This document shows positions 11,874-24,766 of a DNA stretch of 64,000 nt, piece after piece; the first letter of the stretch is position 1, and each line of letters opens with the position of its first letter. Location of the stretch: the NCBI GenBank assembly GCA_000231825.2, contig JH720299.1:1621848-1685847 (forward strand). Direction: 5' to 3'. Origin of the DNA: Tetrahymena elliotti 4EA. Lineage: Eukaryota; Ciliophora; Oligohymenophorea; Hymenostomatida; Tetrahymenidae. A program made the position numbers and the translations under genes. The notes beneath the pieces were generated by a model. The model ran no database searches and had not been told where the DNA came from. It saw only the letters and a program-made list of their open reading frames with translations.

Positions 11874-12713
11874 ATGGTATTCTACATTATTGGATTAGGT
11901 TTAGGTGACGAAAAAGATATTTCCGTAAAAGGTTTGGAAATAGTTAAGAAGTGTGATGAAGTTTACTTAGAACATTACACTTCTATTCTTGGTGTTTAGA
12001 AGGAAAAGCTTGAAGAACTTTACGGAAGATCAATTATTATGGCTGATAGAGAAATGTGTGAAGAAGGTATTGATACAATTTTAGAAAATCTTTCTTAGAC
12101 ACCTGAGAAAAATGTTGCATTTTTGGTTGTTGGTGATCCTTTCTGTGCAACCACTCACTCTGATGTTTAATTGAGAGCCATTTAATTAGGAATCAAGGTT
12201 GAAATCGTTCACAATGCATCAATTATTAATGCTATCGGATGCACTGGTATGTAGGTTTACAGATTCGGTGAAACCATTTCCATTCCTTTCTTCACTGAAA
12301 AGTGGAGACCTTACAGTTTCTATGACAAGATTAAAAAGAATAGAGAAATGGGATTACATACTCTCTGTTTACTTGATATTAAGGTTAAGGAAAGAACCGA
12401 TGAAAATATTCTTAAGGGTAAAAAAATTTATGAACCACCAAGATTTATGAGCTGTAAAACTGCAGTAGAATAACTCTTAGAAGCAGAAGAAAAAGTTGCA
12501 GGAAAGGCTTTCTCTAAAGAAACAAAGTGTGTTGGAGTTGCCAGAGTAGGTTTCTCAGACCAACTTATTAGATCAGGAATAATGGCTGATTTTTTAAATA
12601 TTGAAATGGGTCCTCCTCTTCACTCCTTCGTTATTTGTGCTGACGAACTCCATCCCATTGAAGAAGATATGTATAAATTCTACAATTAAGACTCTACCAA
12701 GAAAGATCAATGA
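11874..12713 (+). CDS. DPH5: diphthine methyl ester synthase (DPH5)
   Basis: Intron-less, 279 residues, about the usual eukaryotic length. DPH5 transfers methyl groups from S-adenosylmethionine onto the modified histidine of elongation factor 2 during diphthamide synthesis in the cytosol. Diagnostic segments are the N-terminal [35 protein letters not shown] near residue 87, and [15 protein letters not shown] followed by [10 protein letters not shown]. The C-terminal [11 protein letters not shown] and GPPLHSFVI are also typical of the SAM-dependent tetrapyrrole-methylase-like fold. The ATG follows AAA, as is usual in ciliates. Codon use contains more C-ending codons than the neighbours, consistent with higher expression. 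Confidence 0.95.
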
Positions 12714-13747
12714 ATAAATTATTGATAAATAAACAAACAAAAAAATAAACACTAATAAATCAATTAAAATCAGTTTTAAACACATAATTTGATCAAGTCT
12801 ATCTACCTAAATAGCTAAAAGCAATTAATTATAAATTATTAAATTAAATAGTATAAATTTATCTTAAATGTTTTCATAAATTTCATTTACATATTAGTAT
12901 TATTCAGTTATGAATACATCTTTTTTAATTCTTTCCACCTAAATTTTTATTAAAAAATTTGGTATTTTTAGTTTTTAATTTAAAAAAAAAAAACAGTTTT
13001 ACTTGATATGGATATACAGTATTTAGATAATTATATGTTATTTCTTGTAACAATCTAACATTAATTACAATATTTAAAGTATTTCTCAAATTTTAAGATA
13101 ATTTAATTTATTTTTTTTTAAATTTGATTTTTTTAATATTATTTTTAAAATTGAAATCAATACTTAGTAAATTATTTTAGTGTTTTAGGCTTAGAAAAAA
13201 CTTACTTATTTTAGGTAAGCAATTAGATGTGCTTTTTATTTGAATTATGAATATATTTAGATTATGATAGCTAATAAATTTCTTTTTAAATATGATATTT
13301 TTATTGAGAAATGATGTACAGATATATTTATTTATATAACATTTTTTAAAATTTGTAAATAAAAGAATTTTAAATGTTAACCTAGTCAATTTTAGTAAGA
13401 AATTTATTGATTTCACTTTTTTAATGTTAATTAAAATACAAAAAAAGTTTATCTTTTATTGTCTTAAAATTGAATAATTTTAAATAAAAAAATGATGGAA
13501 AAGGATTCAATTTATTAAAATATTTAAAGTGTAAATTATCGATTTCTCTTTTATTTTTATTGAAAAATATTTTTTTTGATTAAAAAAGTTAATACGTTCT
13601 GGAATAGGATCTCAAGATAGTATTGATATAGATCTCAGGTTAAAATTATTAAATATCTTTCTTAAATTTATTTGTTAAATAAAATTATTTTTATTTTACT
13701 AAAATTGTATAAGACTCCTTGAAAAATACATTTGTTTTCAATTAAAA
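12714..13747. other. gene-free spacer upstream of the LRR gene
   Basis: AT-rich. A short stretch near 13588-13638, bounded by splice-like signals, may be a lost or unlikely LRR exon. Otherwise I see nothing. Confidence 0.4.
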
Positions 13748-16688
13748 ATGAGTTTCTTCTACTCTAATAGTAAAATACTTAATTTAATTTAAATTAATAG
13801 ATATTTGTCACTTTCAAAGGAAAATTGTTTTGAACAATTAAATTAAGCTTTACAGAAATGCAAATACGTTTATAGGCTATCCCTTAAATTAGAGTAAAAT
13901 ATTTGAATTTTTTATTTAATTTAGCATATTAAATTATTAATTTTTAATTAAAATTTAATTGAGACAATATCTGATAAACTAAAAATTTCCTTTTTAATTT
14001 ACAATTTTTTATTTAAAGAAATAGAATAAATAATTTGATTTTTCTTTTAAAAATATGAATCCTAAATGAATATCATTCTATTATTTTAAATATGTTTGAT
14101 ATTTAACAAACAAATATTTTATAATTCAATTTTTATTTTAATAATTTTAACTTGATAATCATGTAAGTAAGTAAGTAATTATTTATTTACATTTAAAAAA
14201 AACAATTTTTTAATGTTTAAAGTGACAATAAGATTTCTACAGAATTTGCACAAGAGATAATAACTAAAGTGTCTAAGTTTACTAATCTAACAAATTTAGC
14301 TATAAACTTCAAGTAATTAAATACTTTTTTTATTTCATTAGATTTCTTTCTGATTTTTTATTTTTAAATTAAGCGTCTTTCTTTCTTTACTTATTTTATG
14401 ATTGGAAAAAGAATTTAAAAACGTATGTATTATCAAAAATTCAATTAAACATTTTAATTTAAAAGATCTAACCTAATAAGTAAAATCGGATCATAAGATT
14501 TTCTCTCGGCTTTTGAAAATTTTGAAAATATCTCTTTTCTTTCACTTAACTTTGAGTATTTTTAATTATTTATTATAATTTATTGGCAAATAATAGACTC
14601 ATTAGTTTTTGTAATGAAAAAAAAATGGTTAATCTTTTCATTCTAAACTGGCTATACTTAATTCTTAATTCAAAAATGAATGAATCAATTATACATAAAC
14701 GGATAAAAAAATATGTTTAATTATCTTAAACGAAGATAACTATCAGTTATTTAAATTACAAAAAGAATATCTTAAAATTATTGTAGTAAAAATCTTTTAA
14801 TAAATTAAATATTAAGTATTACATTACATTGCTTGCTAATTTTGATTTTCATATTTAATGACATAAAGCAAAGTTTCATTTAGTAATATCGAAATAAACA
14901 TTTATTACAATCAATGAATTGATTAAAGGAATAAATTTATAAATATGAAATTTTTTAAAATTAACAAAAGAAGTAATTAATTAAGTTCAGTAGGAGCATT
15001 AAATTTAGTTCAAGGAATTACAAATAGCAAAAATATATCAACATTGATACTTAACTTAGAGTAAGCAAATTGATTTAAAAAATAGGAATTTATTTCTTTT
15101 CAGCTTTTTACTTAATTTTTTTCAGAAAAATAAACTTATTTGAAATATTTAAAGCCGTAATGAAATCAGGGCTGTGCCTCTTATCGATGATAGCGAAATG
15201 TCTGAGTAAAAAATGAAAATATTTCAAAATTCTTCTCTTGCTGCAACAAAAATGATTAAATTATCTTCAAATTTATCAAAATAGAAATTATAAATGCCAT
15301 GAAGTATATGGAAATACAATACATAAACTTAAAAATTTGACAGTGAGCCTTATGTAGAATATCTTCCTATTCATTTATTATTTTATTTCAAGTCTTCCTT
15401 ATTGATTCATTTTTTCTTTGTAATGTGATAAAAGTTGGAATCAGTTAGAAGATGTCGAAAGTTCATGCTTAGGCTATCTTTTAAAAACTTGTGTTAAAAT
15501 CAAAAGTTTAACACTCAATCTTTAGTAAAAATAATTTATTCAATATGTTCATTTAATTCATTTATTTATTTTTTATCTTTTTACAAGAAAAATATTTTTA
15601 TTTAAATTGATTCTTCTTTAGGTATAATAAGATCAATAAACTGGGGATAATATAACTATGTGAATGTCTTTAAAGATGTTCTAATTTGTCTTAGTTATCA
15701 ATAGATCTTAAGTAATTAAAAAACTTCATTTAAATATTCTTCAAATTCAACTTTTAAAAAATTATTTTAATTAATTAATAACCGCTCTCTCTAATCTTCA
15801 TTAAATTTTTTTAACATCAACAATTTTAATAAAAATATTGTAATGTTTTTTGGAATACTTTATTTTTAATTTTTAAATAATTTATTTTGCTTTGATAAAC
15901 AAATAAAGTGACAATTGCATTGGTTAAACTGGTGTGCAGAAATTAAGTCTTGCTATATCTAATTTCACGAAGCTTAAAATATTAAATTTAAACCTTGAGT
16001 AAAGATTTCTAGCAATTATTTTTGGATTTAAATAGAAATTTTAAACAATAATTTATTTTTTTGTTGATAAATTTTGACTTTTATTTTTTAATTTGACTAA
16101 AATAATGAAAGCTGGAATAAAATCAAAAAAGAAGGTGTTTAAGATTTATGCTCTGCTTTAATTAAATGCACCAATCTTTCAGCTTTAGTACTCAGTCTTA
16201 AGTAGAATTTGTTTTTAATTTTTAAATACTAATTTTTATTTAGCAAATAATGATAATACCTATAAAAATTTATTTAATTAGACATCTATTTTTTTAATTG
16301 CTTATAAATATTTTTAAATCTATTCTATTATTTTTGAGTGAAGTAACATTAATGTTAATTGATTGATTTTTTGAAATAAACAAAAAGATATAATTAAATT
16401 GGCACTTAAACTCCAGATTATTTAAGGTCTATTTTAAAATAAAATACTCACCTTTCTGTCTTGCATCTAAATATTTAGTAAATTTCCTATTTTTTATTTT
16501 TAAGATTTGAAATATTTTTAAATGCAAAATTTGTTTTAAACAAATTTAAAAAAACATTTTTTATTTTTTAAAATCTTCTTAATTCATTAATTAAAAGAAA
16601 AAATTATCTTGATGTGAGGTCTTTAGAGAGATTAAAAAAAGCTATAATAAAGTATAAAAGATTAGTAATAAAAAGCCTTCTTAATTGA
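13748..16688 (+). CDS. leucine-rich repeat protein with one repeat per exon
   Basis: Ten exons: 13748-13893, 14223-14312, 14481-14555, 14971-15060, 15435-15524, 15622-15711, 15909-15998, 16112-16201, 16388-16477 and 16598-16688. They total 314 codons with every intron in phase 2. Seven internal exons are exactly 90 nt (30 residues) and one is 75 nt. Each exon encodes one ribonuclease-inhibitor-type LRR ending in the pattern C-x-x-L-x-x-L-x-L-x-L (for example NLTNLAINF, KLKILNLNL, NLSALVLSL). The last exon ends with YKRLVIKSLLN, resembling terminal repeats of ciliate LRR families. LRRs bind proteins; the partner is unknown. An alternative 3' exon, 15155-15302, also splices in phase and would end the protein after four repeats. 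The one-gene model is preferred because the later exons continue the same phase and length. Confidence 0.8.
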
Positions 16689-17380
16689 TTTATTTAAATA
16701 TTAAACAATAAAATTTAAATTTTCAAAACAGCTTACTTTAATTTTTAACAATTTAAAATTCAAATTAAAAATTTTTAATCAATTCAAACAATTTATTTTT
16801 AATAACATATTTTTTTTAATTTTCTTTCTAGATATCTTTTATTAAAACATTAAGTTAAAAGTTTTTAAATTTAGTTTTTTTAAAGAGAATTAGAATAAAT
16901 TAAAATCTTAACACACTAATAAACATAAATGAAAAGAATTTAGTATTAAATATCAAATAATTTAAAATAAAGATGATTCAGAATATTCTTTGCTTGAATT
17001 ATGCATTTATTCATAACTCATATCTTAAAAGAATTAATTAATTAATTAAATCTTAAAATTAAACAAATTTAAACAAAATGAAATTTTTACATCTAAAATA
17101 AAAATTAAATTATGATTTAAAAGAAAAAAATTCAATTATTATTTAAACTAAAGCAATATCTGCAATAATTAAATTATTATAAATTATTTTAATTGAAAGC
17201 AAGTAAACAAGAAATAAAAAATTTAAATTTTTTTGAGAAGAAGTTTCAGAGATAGATAGATAAAAATGATTGAAATGAAATACTACTAGTAAAAACGGAA
17301 CATTTAAAGCATTTAAAAATAAATGTAAGAAATTGATTTATTTTTTAGAATTATTTAAATAGCAATTAAATTTTTTAAAA
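16689..17380. other. convergent spacer between the LRR gene and EMC3
   Basis: Extremely AT-rich with no supported exon. Confidence 0.5.
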
Positions 17381-18817
17381 TCATCTTCTAAGCATTGCCT
17401 TATATTTTTTAATCAATTAATCTTCTGCATCATCAAGGAATCCTTAGTATTGTTGAAGTTCAAGATTTTCTTTTTATAATTCATTAAAAGATTTTTATTA
17501 TTTATTTTAAAAATAATTTTAATTTGTTTGCTTGCTTGCTTGTTTTTTGCTTTAATTTAAATGAAATTGTTTGTTACCCTTTTCGTTTTAGAAGAACTTT
17601 TGGTTAGCAGAAGAAGCTTGATTGTTTTATTGTTGTCCCCCAAACATGTTTTTCATTTGATTCATTTAATCCATGGGGTTCATCATGTTACCCATACCTC
17701 CCATGCCACCCATCATACCTCCCATACCAGGCATAGCAGGCTTGATTCTTCTGGTTAAAGCTGTTATGATTATTGAAGTAGAAATAATTGGTTAATAGTT
17801 TAAAATTTACTTTTAAAACAATAATTCAATGAATAAATATATAAAAAGATAGATAATCAATACATTCTTTGGCTCTGAGGTCTGAGTCAGTTTCGTCTTC
17901 ATTCTTTAAGAAAATTCCAATGAGTTAAGAAAGAGAGGATAAAACCAAGAAATAAAGAGATAAAGAAGAAACGTATCTGACATTCAAATTCATCATATTC
18001 ATACCACTTTGAAGCATTTATCTGAATTTTTAGGTCAAAGGGAAGGGAACACGTGCAACGATAAAGCCTGAAAAGAGATATTTGACCCAACTGTAAAGAA
18101 CAATCATAGGAACAGCCATGGTAATATTTCCCTTGAGCATATCCATCATTTAATTGGAATTCATGGGCATTTGAGCAGCACCATTATTATTTGTTTCAGG
18201 AGCAGGTCTTTCACCTCTTTCAACTAAATAACCTTTAGTTCTATCCTTACACAAATGATATTTTCTACGATTGAAAGATGCTTCTTTCAACAAACCACCA
18301 TGCTTTACCAAATGTTAACATCTCAATAATTGTTACCTTTTATTTTCCATATTTATAAATAATTCTTGCTGATTCTTTTTCAATTAATTCGAAATAAAAT
18401 CTTCCTTCCCAAAAATATCCATTTATTTATTAAATTTTTCTGCAAATAAACTCTCAATATCATGTGAAATTGTAAATCAAAATTTAAACAAAAGGTGAAT
18501 TACTTGTCACTAACATCAACTTATTCAGTCTTAGAAGTAGCCTTAGGAATCTAAACCTTGTTGCCACTAACAGTCAAATAATGTCTAATTAAAGTAACCT
18601 TTATTAATTAATTTAAATATCATTTTATATTATTACTTCTCCTCAAAAAATGAAATTCAAATAAATGAATCAATCAATCAATCAAAATTTAAAAATGCAA
18701 GATAATTAACGAAAAATGGAACCAATGAAACTAAATAAATAATACCATAATCATGACAATAACGATAGGGAAGAAAACCCAATCTCTAATCTTATGATCT
18801 ATAACTATATCTTACAT
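17381..18817 (-). CDS. EMC3: ER membrane protein complex subunit 3 (EMC3)
   Basis: Five exons on the minus strand: 18817-18746, 18598-18504, 18450-17864, 17760-17578 and 17469-17381, totalling 341 residues. EMC3 is the Oxa1/YidC-like core subunit of the ER membrane complex, which inserts weakly hydrophobic and tail-anchored helices. The first helix is in DWVFFPIVIVMIM, followed by LIRHYLTV. The cytosolic loop contains RCQHLVKHGGLLKEASFN. The Oxa1-like helices start at MLKGNITMAVPMIVL, with the family signature SGFIVARVPFPLTQKFRQML and then YVSSLSLYFLVL. Human EMC3 is 261 residues. The extra length comes from a Gly/Met-rich segment after the last helix (GMGGMMGGMGGMGNMM) and from an insert before the second helix. 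All splice sites are GT-AG and phases agree. Confidence 0.92.
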
Positions 18818-20779
18818 TTATGTCTCCTTTTCGTTTCTATTTATCTATCAATATAGAATTCCTTCCTAAAAACTAAAATTACAATAAATCTATTAAATTT
18901 TTGATTTAATTAATTAAATTTACAATTTATTGCCTTCACATGTATGTATGTTTATATGTGTTTTTTCTATTTATTTAAATTCTTTGTCATCTTTTTAAGA
19001 ATCTTAAACATTCTTTTTTAATATAAATAGCATCATTAACATAATAAACTTTATTTAATTTGCTATTCTATTCTTTTTCAACTAATCTTAAATTTTACTC
19101 ATTTAAACTTAAATCTAAATCAACTCAAAAATGAAATCATTTTACTTTTAAAAATTGTTTAAATATTTATTGTTCTTTTGTTCAAGTTACTCAATAGTAT
19201 AAAAAAACTTAAAAAAAAATAAAAAAGTTTCTTTTTGCTTTTTTTTCAGACTAAATATAATTTACTCTTTCTATCTTGAATCATGAATTGTTTTTAAATT
19301 TTAAAAAAAATGAAAATAATTAAGTTTTATTCATTTAAACAACTCATTAATATTTTTATTTAAATAATAATTTTAATATTTTCAATGTTATTTATCTAGT
19401 TAGTTTAAATAATTGAGGAGATAAGCAATCTATTTATTATTAATATCATTCATATTAATTCTAAAAAAAAATTATTAAAGTTTATCAATTATTAATCAAA
19501 AATTATATTAATTTTAGCTTATTTTCTTAATAAAATATTTTTGAATAAATATCAAATAATTCAAGAGATATTTTAAAAAATACCACTGAGATTAAAAGAA
19601 AACATTAAAAAAGCTATTTGTTCTATTTTGAACAAGATTTTAATTGAATTTTTCCTTATTTTCTTAATAAAATATTTTTGAATAAATATCAAATAATTCA
19701 AGAGATATTTTAAAAAACACCACTGAGATTAAAAGAAAACATTAAAAAAGCTATTTGTTCTATTTTGAACAAGATTTTAATTGAATTTTTCTTTCATTAT
19801 TTTACTTAACAGTTTAAAAATGGATTCTTTAATCAGCAAGAATTAAAATATTTTCTTACGATTATATATAGAAAATATTTATCAATAAATAAATTTTACC
19901 ACATACTAACTAGATCACTAATTACTAAAATAAGCAAATAAATATTAAAAACCTTTCTTAAATTTTAAAAATATTTATTTTGATATCATAATACAATAAA
20001 GGTATCATGATTTGCTTTTAGTAAATAGTTTGAAAAATAATAATAATTTAAAATTGGAAAAGAAAGATCCAAAAAACTAATCAAATTAATTTAGTGAAGT
20101 AGATATATTAAAGTGCATATTCTGTTAATTGATCTAAAATTCATTAAAAAACAATTTTGAATTTAAACAAGATTTATTTTACTTGAATGGAATGTTTTTA
20201 AATTTTGAGATAACAGTTTAATAAAATATTTTACAATTTAAGAAAAAGCGATGTTAAATTAATTATATTGTTTGAAAAGATAAAAATAAGAAGATAATCA
20301 ATCGAACAAAAAATAATAAATTAGAATTATGTTAGAGGTATGATATAATAATAGTAAGAAAATAGATTCAAAAATAAAATTTTAGAGAAATGAAAGGATG
20401 GCTGGGAAAGCATGACCAAATAAAGCTGAAAAAAATAACATTGAAAGAATAAGAATGAATTAATAGTTTTGAAAATTAAGATATATAAAAAGATTATAAA
20501 AATATACATCAAAGCAATCAATCAATCATTCATTGAATTTAGTTAAGAAAATATAAAATTTGTTAGTTTATTAAGAATATAATAAGTGGAAACCAATAAC
20601 TAAATAGTTAATTAATAGGATTAGTAGAAAGAATAAGCTATCTATTTTGTTAATAAATAACAAAGCAATAAAAAATAGTGGACACAAACAAACTAATATT
20701 CATTTCACAAGTTAAAAATTGACGGTTTTGTTATAGAAGAGCCTATTTCGTTATTATTTTCTGTAGATTTTATATTAAA
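18818..20779. other. 2-kb divergent intergenic region
   Basis: Separates EMC3 (minus) from an EF-hand gene (plus). It contains a 137-bp tandem duplication (listed separately) but no supported exon. Confidence 0.5.
19518..19791. repeat. 137-bp tandem duplication, two copies
   Basis: Copies 19518-19654 and 19655-19791 are directly adjacent and differ by one base that I can see (AAAAAATACC versus AAAAAACACC). The near identity implies a recent duplication or ongoing homogenisation. No coding frame spans it. Confidence 0.9.
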
Positions 20780-23700
20780 ATGAAGCTTAGAGTTCATAGA
20801 AGACATGAGTCAGGAGCATCAAATGCCGATTAAAGGTATTGCATAATTTTAATAAGAGATAATTTATATGATTTTTTATGCACAATATCCTATTTTTAAT
20901 ACTAGTTTTATAGATTTTATGTTTAATGGTTTTTAATTTAGAATTAGGGATGTGAATATTCATAAATTAAATGCAAGCGAAGCAATTTCGAGGAGATAGG
21001 CAAATAATAGTTTCCATGGTACATTTTCTAATTCTGTTACTAGAGTTTTCGATAAGCTAAATAAAACCACTCTTGAGAATGAAGAGCTTTATAATGTTCT
21101 TAATAAATCAAAAGCTTTGTATTAAAGTAGCAATAAAGAAATTAAATAGAGAACAGCAATTTCTCTTCCAAGGACTAGTTAATTAGAAGAAAAAGAAAAG
21201 AGAAAAAGAGCTTTTGTTGGAGATTCGCTTTTACATTTATAAAATCCTAACTCTATTTATGATCCTAAAATCTACACAAATGATTCAACCAATATGTTAT
21301 CAAGTTAAATTTATGGTTCAAATAAAAAAGAATCTAGTGATGAAAATCTCTCCAAAGTCTAAATTTTTCAAACTGGATCTCCATTAAGTAAATCTTTTGT
21401 TCATTCTGATTAATTTATCTTTTACATTTCTTATTTATCTTATAAGCCGTTGCAAACAAACAAGCAAGTTATTGTTCTTTCTTCTAATTTTAATGAAAAT
21501 ACTTTCAAAGATTAAATTTCTAAAAAAATCTATTTTTTAAAACAATTTAAAAATAAAGTGTTAAATTTAACATGAGATTCAGTTTGTTTTTTATTGAAAA
21601 AATAGATTTTTTTATTGTTAATTCAGCTTGTTTTTTGTTGAACAAATGATGATAATTTATTTATAAATAATTTTGTTTAAAGAAAATAAAATATTGCAGG
21701 AAGTAAAGCATGAAGAATATAGGAATTAAAATTTGGAAACATAATTGGTAGAATTGAGAGATAATAAAGATTGCCCAGAGGGATAGTTTAATATTAATAA
21801 AATCAATGAAATTAAAGCAACAATCCAAAGAAAATATTAGGAAAGGACAAATTTTAAATAGATTTTTGAGTGTTGGGATGAGGAAGGAAAAGGAACTATT
21901 AGTAAAAAGAATATTGTTAATATGTTAAAGAGGATGGGAATTAAATGTAATGAAGAAGAAGCATAAATTTTACTCTCAACAGCAGACAAAGATCATTCAA
22001 ATGATTTAAATATGCAAGAATTTTTAGACTTAGTTTTTGTTAATAATCAAGTCAAACCAGTTGATGGAAGGAACACTCGCTCTTTTAGCTAAAATCCTAA
22101 ATTTTAAAATATCAATTTGTATGAGTCATTATCTAGTATTAACAATAATAATAATAATAATAATTAATATCCAGAGATTAGCTCACCTGAGCTTTAAAGA
22201 AAGTTAAGAAAGCAAATTTAAGTTGAAGATGACACTAGGAATGAAAAGAAAGTTAATTTTGTCCTGAAAAATAAAATTTCTCAGCTATTAAATAACTTTT
22301 GGATAAATGATTACAAATAAACTGGAGTCATTAACTAAAAAGCACTCAAAGAAATCATCAGAAGAAAAGTTGATCTCTCTGAAAACATTATTTCTGATTA
22401 AGAAATCCAATAAATTTATCAAAAATATTAACAGACAGATTAAAACGATGCATTCAATTATAAATAATTTGTCAAAGATCTTAGGCAATTTAATTACGCT
22501 GATAAACAAGATGGCTAACAAAATACTGTAATTTCTACATTTATTTAACTTTTATTTTTACAAATATGTTAAGAAAAATACAAATAAATAAATTTTGGCC
22601 TATTTTTTTAAGGTGATAAATTACATTTTATTAAACTAAATAAAGTATATTTTAATATTAAATGATATTTATTACAAAAAATCTAATTTTATTTGAAAGA
22701 AAAAGAAAATAAATTTTATTTGAAAAATAAATAGGTTGATATAGTAAATGAAAGTATGAAGCAAACAAATGTCTATAAAAATTTGATGAAGAAGTATAAG
22801 AAGGATGAAAATCCTACTGAATTTAATTTAAAAGAAGTTCACATAAATGATATTTAGAATGATAATCCTTCTCACATTGACTGGATGAAAGCCAGAGCTG
22901 ATAAACTTTCCAAACATATTCAGAAATTTTTCAATAATGAAAAGGAATTTTAGCAATATCTTAAACAGCAAATACCAGAGAGCTAGGAAAAAGGATAAAT
23001 TCATAAAAGTGAATTATTAAAAACATTTAAGGGGATGTTTGATCAATCAGATCTTAAATTTTAAAAAAGAGATTATGAGGGAATAATGGAAATGTTTTAA
23101 TATAATAAACATGGCTACACAAATGTTGATGATATTCCAAAAATTATTTATTAGTAATTTATTGATTTGTTTGTTAGAAATAAAAATAATTCTTAAATAA
23201 AATAGAGAAAACTAACTTTAAATGTATTCAAGAATATCATAAAAAATAAGAGGTGATTTTTTTCTTTTTACATTCATTATTGATAATTAATCATTTGATA
23301 TTTGTAGGACCTCCTCCTATAACACAGAAAGAAAATAATCTCACTGAAGAAATACATAATGGAGTGACAACAAATTCTCTTCAAATGAATAGCATGATTA
23401 GCATTTAAGATATTGACATCAAAAATTAGGCTTATGATTTAAATAAGTAAAGTGCTACAACCGATATTTATCAAACTATTTAAAGAGAATAGAATTAAAT
23501 AGCTTAATAAAATAATCTAAATAGAACAAAAAGAGGTAATAGTGTCTAAAGTTACTCTTAAAAAGAAGATAATGAACAACCAAAATACTCTAACACTTAA
23601 ATTAAAAATGTTCTCAAAAAAGTGGAAGATAAATTATTTTTGGGTGACTCCCGTGCTTATTAAGTATTCAAAGCATTTGATCTGGATAAGGATGGTAATC

Positions 23701-24766
23701 AAATCAGTTTATTTTTTTTAGTTTTAACATTTAATTAAAGAATTTCAATTCTACTTTTTCATAAAATTTTTTAATTTGAATTGAAATTTTAATTTTAAAA
23801 TGTTTATAATAAGGATGATTTAAGTAAGAATCATTTCTAACTATTTTCGCATAATAAAATTCATTTTTTTTTATCATAAAATTATTTAATTTCAAGTTGA
23901 CTAAGTTGAATAAAATTCTATTCAATTAATTTTTATTTATTTTGATTTTTGTTAAATTCTTTTGTTGTTAAATTTTTTTTTTTTAATTATGAAAGGTTAT
24001 GTAAAAAAGGATGAATTGAATGAGAAATTAAGCTAAATGAGTGTTCTTAATCCTGAAGAACAGAAAATATTTAACAAGTATGTGGATCCTAAAAACTAAG
24101 GATATCTTAATTTTTCTTAGTTTAATGAAAAAATAAACTCTTAAATGTCTATTTAGTATGAAAAGAATGAAATAGATTTAAATCCCTATGTTCAGAAATA
24201 AATTATTTAAAATAGAATTAATATGTCTTAAACTTACAACAATTTTATTGATTAAACAAGATAAAATTTCTAGCCAAGAGGTAATAGAATATTCATTTAT
24301 TTATTTCTTTATTTCTTTATTTCTTTATTTATTTATTTATTTATTGATTTTTAATTAAAATAAAAAAGCAAGAATTACTTCTTTAAATTCAAATAGTCAG
24401 AACATAAACAATTATAGAAATAATAATGTAATTAAACCTGCATATAATTCTAGTTTATATGCAAGTGAATAAGATAGATTCAGCTCTAATAAATTAGATT
24501 TTCAACAATATGATAAGTAGAAAAAGGATTTTTATCATTAAAACAAACTTTAAAATATAAGAATTAATAATAATATTATTGAATAAAGAAAATAAAATAA
24601 AATTATTTAAGAGGAATCAAGACTAAATTCAACAATATAAGCAAGGGCTGCAACTAAATTAATATATGAGAATGTAAATATTAATATTTCTATTTAATCT
24701 TACTTATTTAATAAATGTTTTTTAAAAAAGGTTGTAAAAAATAATATTTTGGCAGCAGCTATTTGA
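20780..24766 (+). CDS. EF-hand calcium-binding protein, multi-exon
   Basis: Proposed exons: 20780-20835, 20942-21387, 21704-22527, 22735-23252, 23308-23694, 23996-24280, 24369-24673 and 24731-24766. The first EF-hand pair is in exon 3: loop DEEGKGTISKKN, whose last position is not acidic, then the canonical loop DKDHSNDLNMQE. A second pair is split by the intron at 23695: the canonical loop DLDKDGYVKKDE, then DPKNQGYLNFSQ. Linkers are Asn/Gln/Ser-rich and low complexity. The protein would be roughly 950 residues. Axonemal or basal-body calcium-sensor roles are common for such proteins, but no specific family is recognised. One junction (23252/23308) is out of phase by one base. The exon 2/3 junction is chosen as 21387/21704 because it keeps frame. 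Confidence 0.7.
24293..24345 (+). repeat. intronic (ATTT/CTTT)n microsatellite
   Basis: A tetranucleotide run of ATTT and CTTT units inside the sixth intron of the EF-hand gene. Confidence 0.85.

Noticed and set aside
13588..13638. Possible extra LRR exon upstream of the LRR gene
   Set aside because: It has splice-like ends but does not give an LRR pattern in the required phase, and the ATG at 13748 already starts the gene well.
17561..17758. Plus-strand open frame rich in His/Thr
   Set aside because: It is the mirror of the Gly/Met-rich segment of EMC3, which is on the minus strand and clearly the real gene.
24281..24368. Tetranucleotide run as a telomere-like or mobile-element end
   Set aside because: It is an ATTT/CTTT microsatellite inside a GT-AG intron with no telomeric GGGGTT units or terminal repeats.
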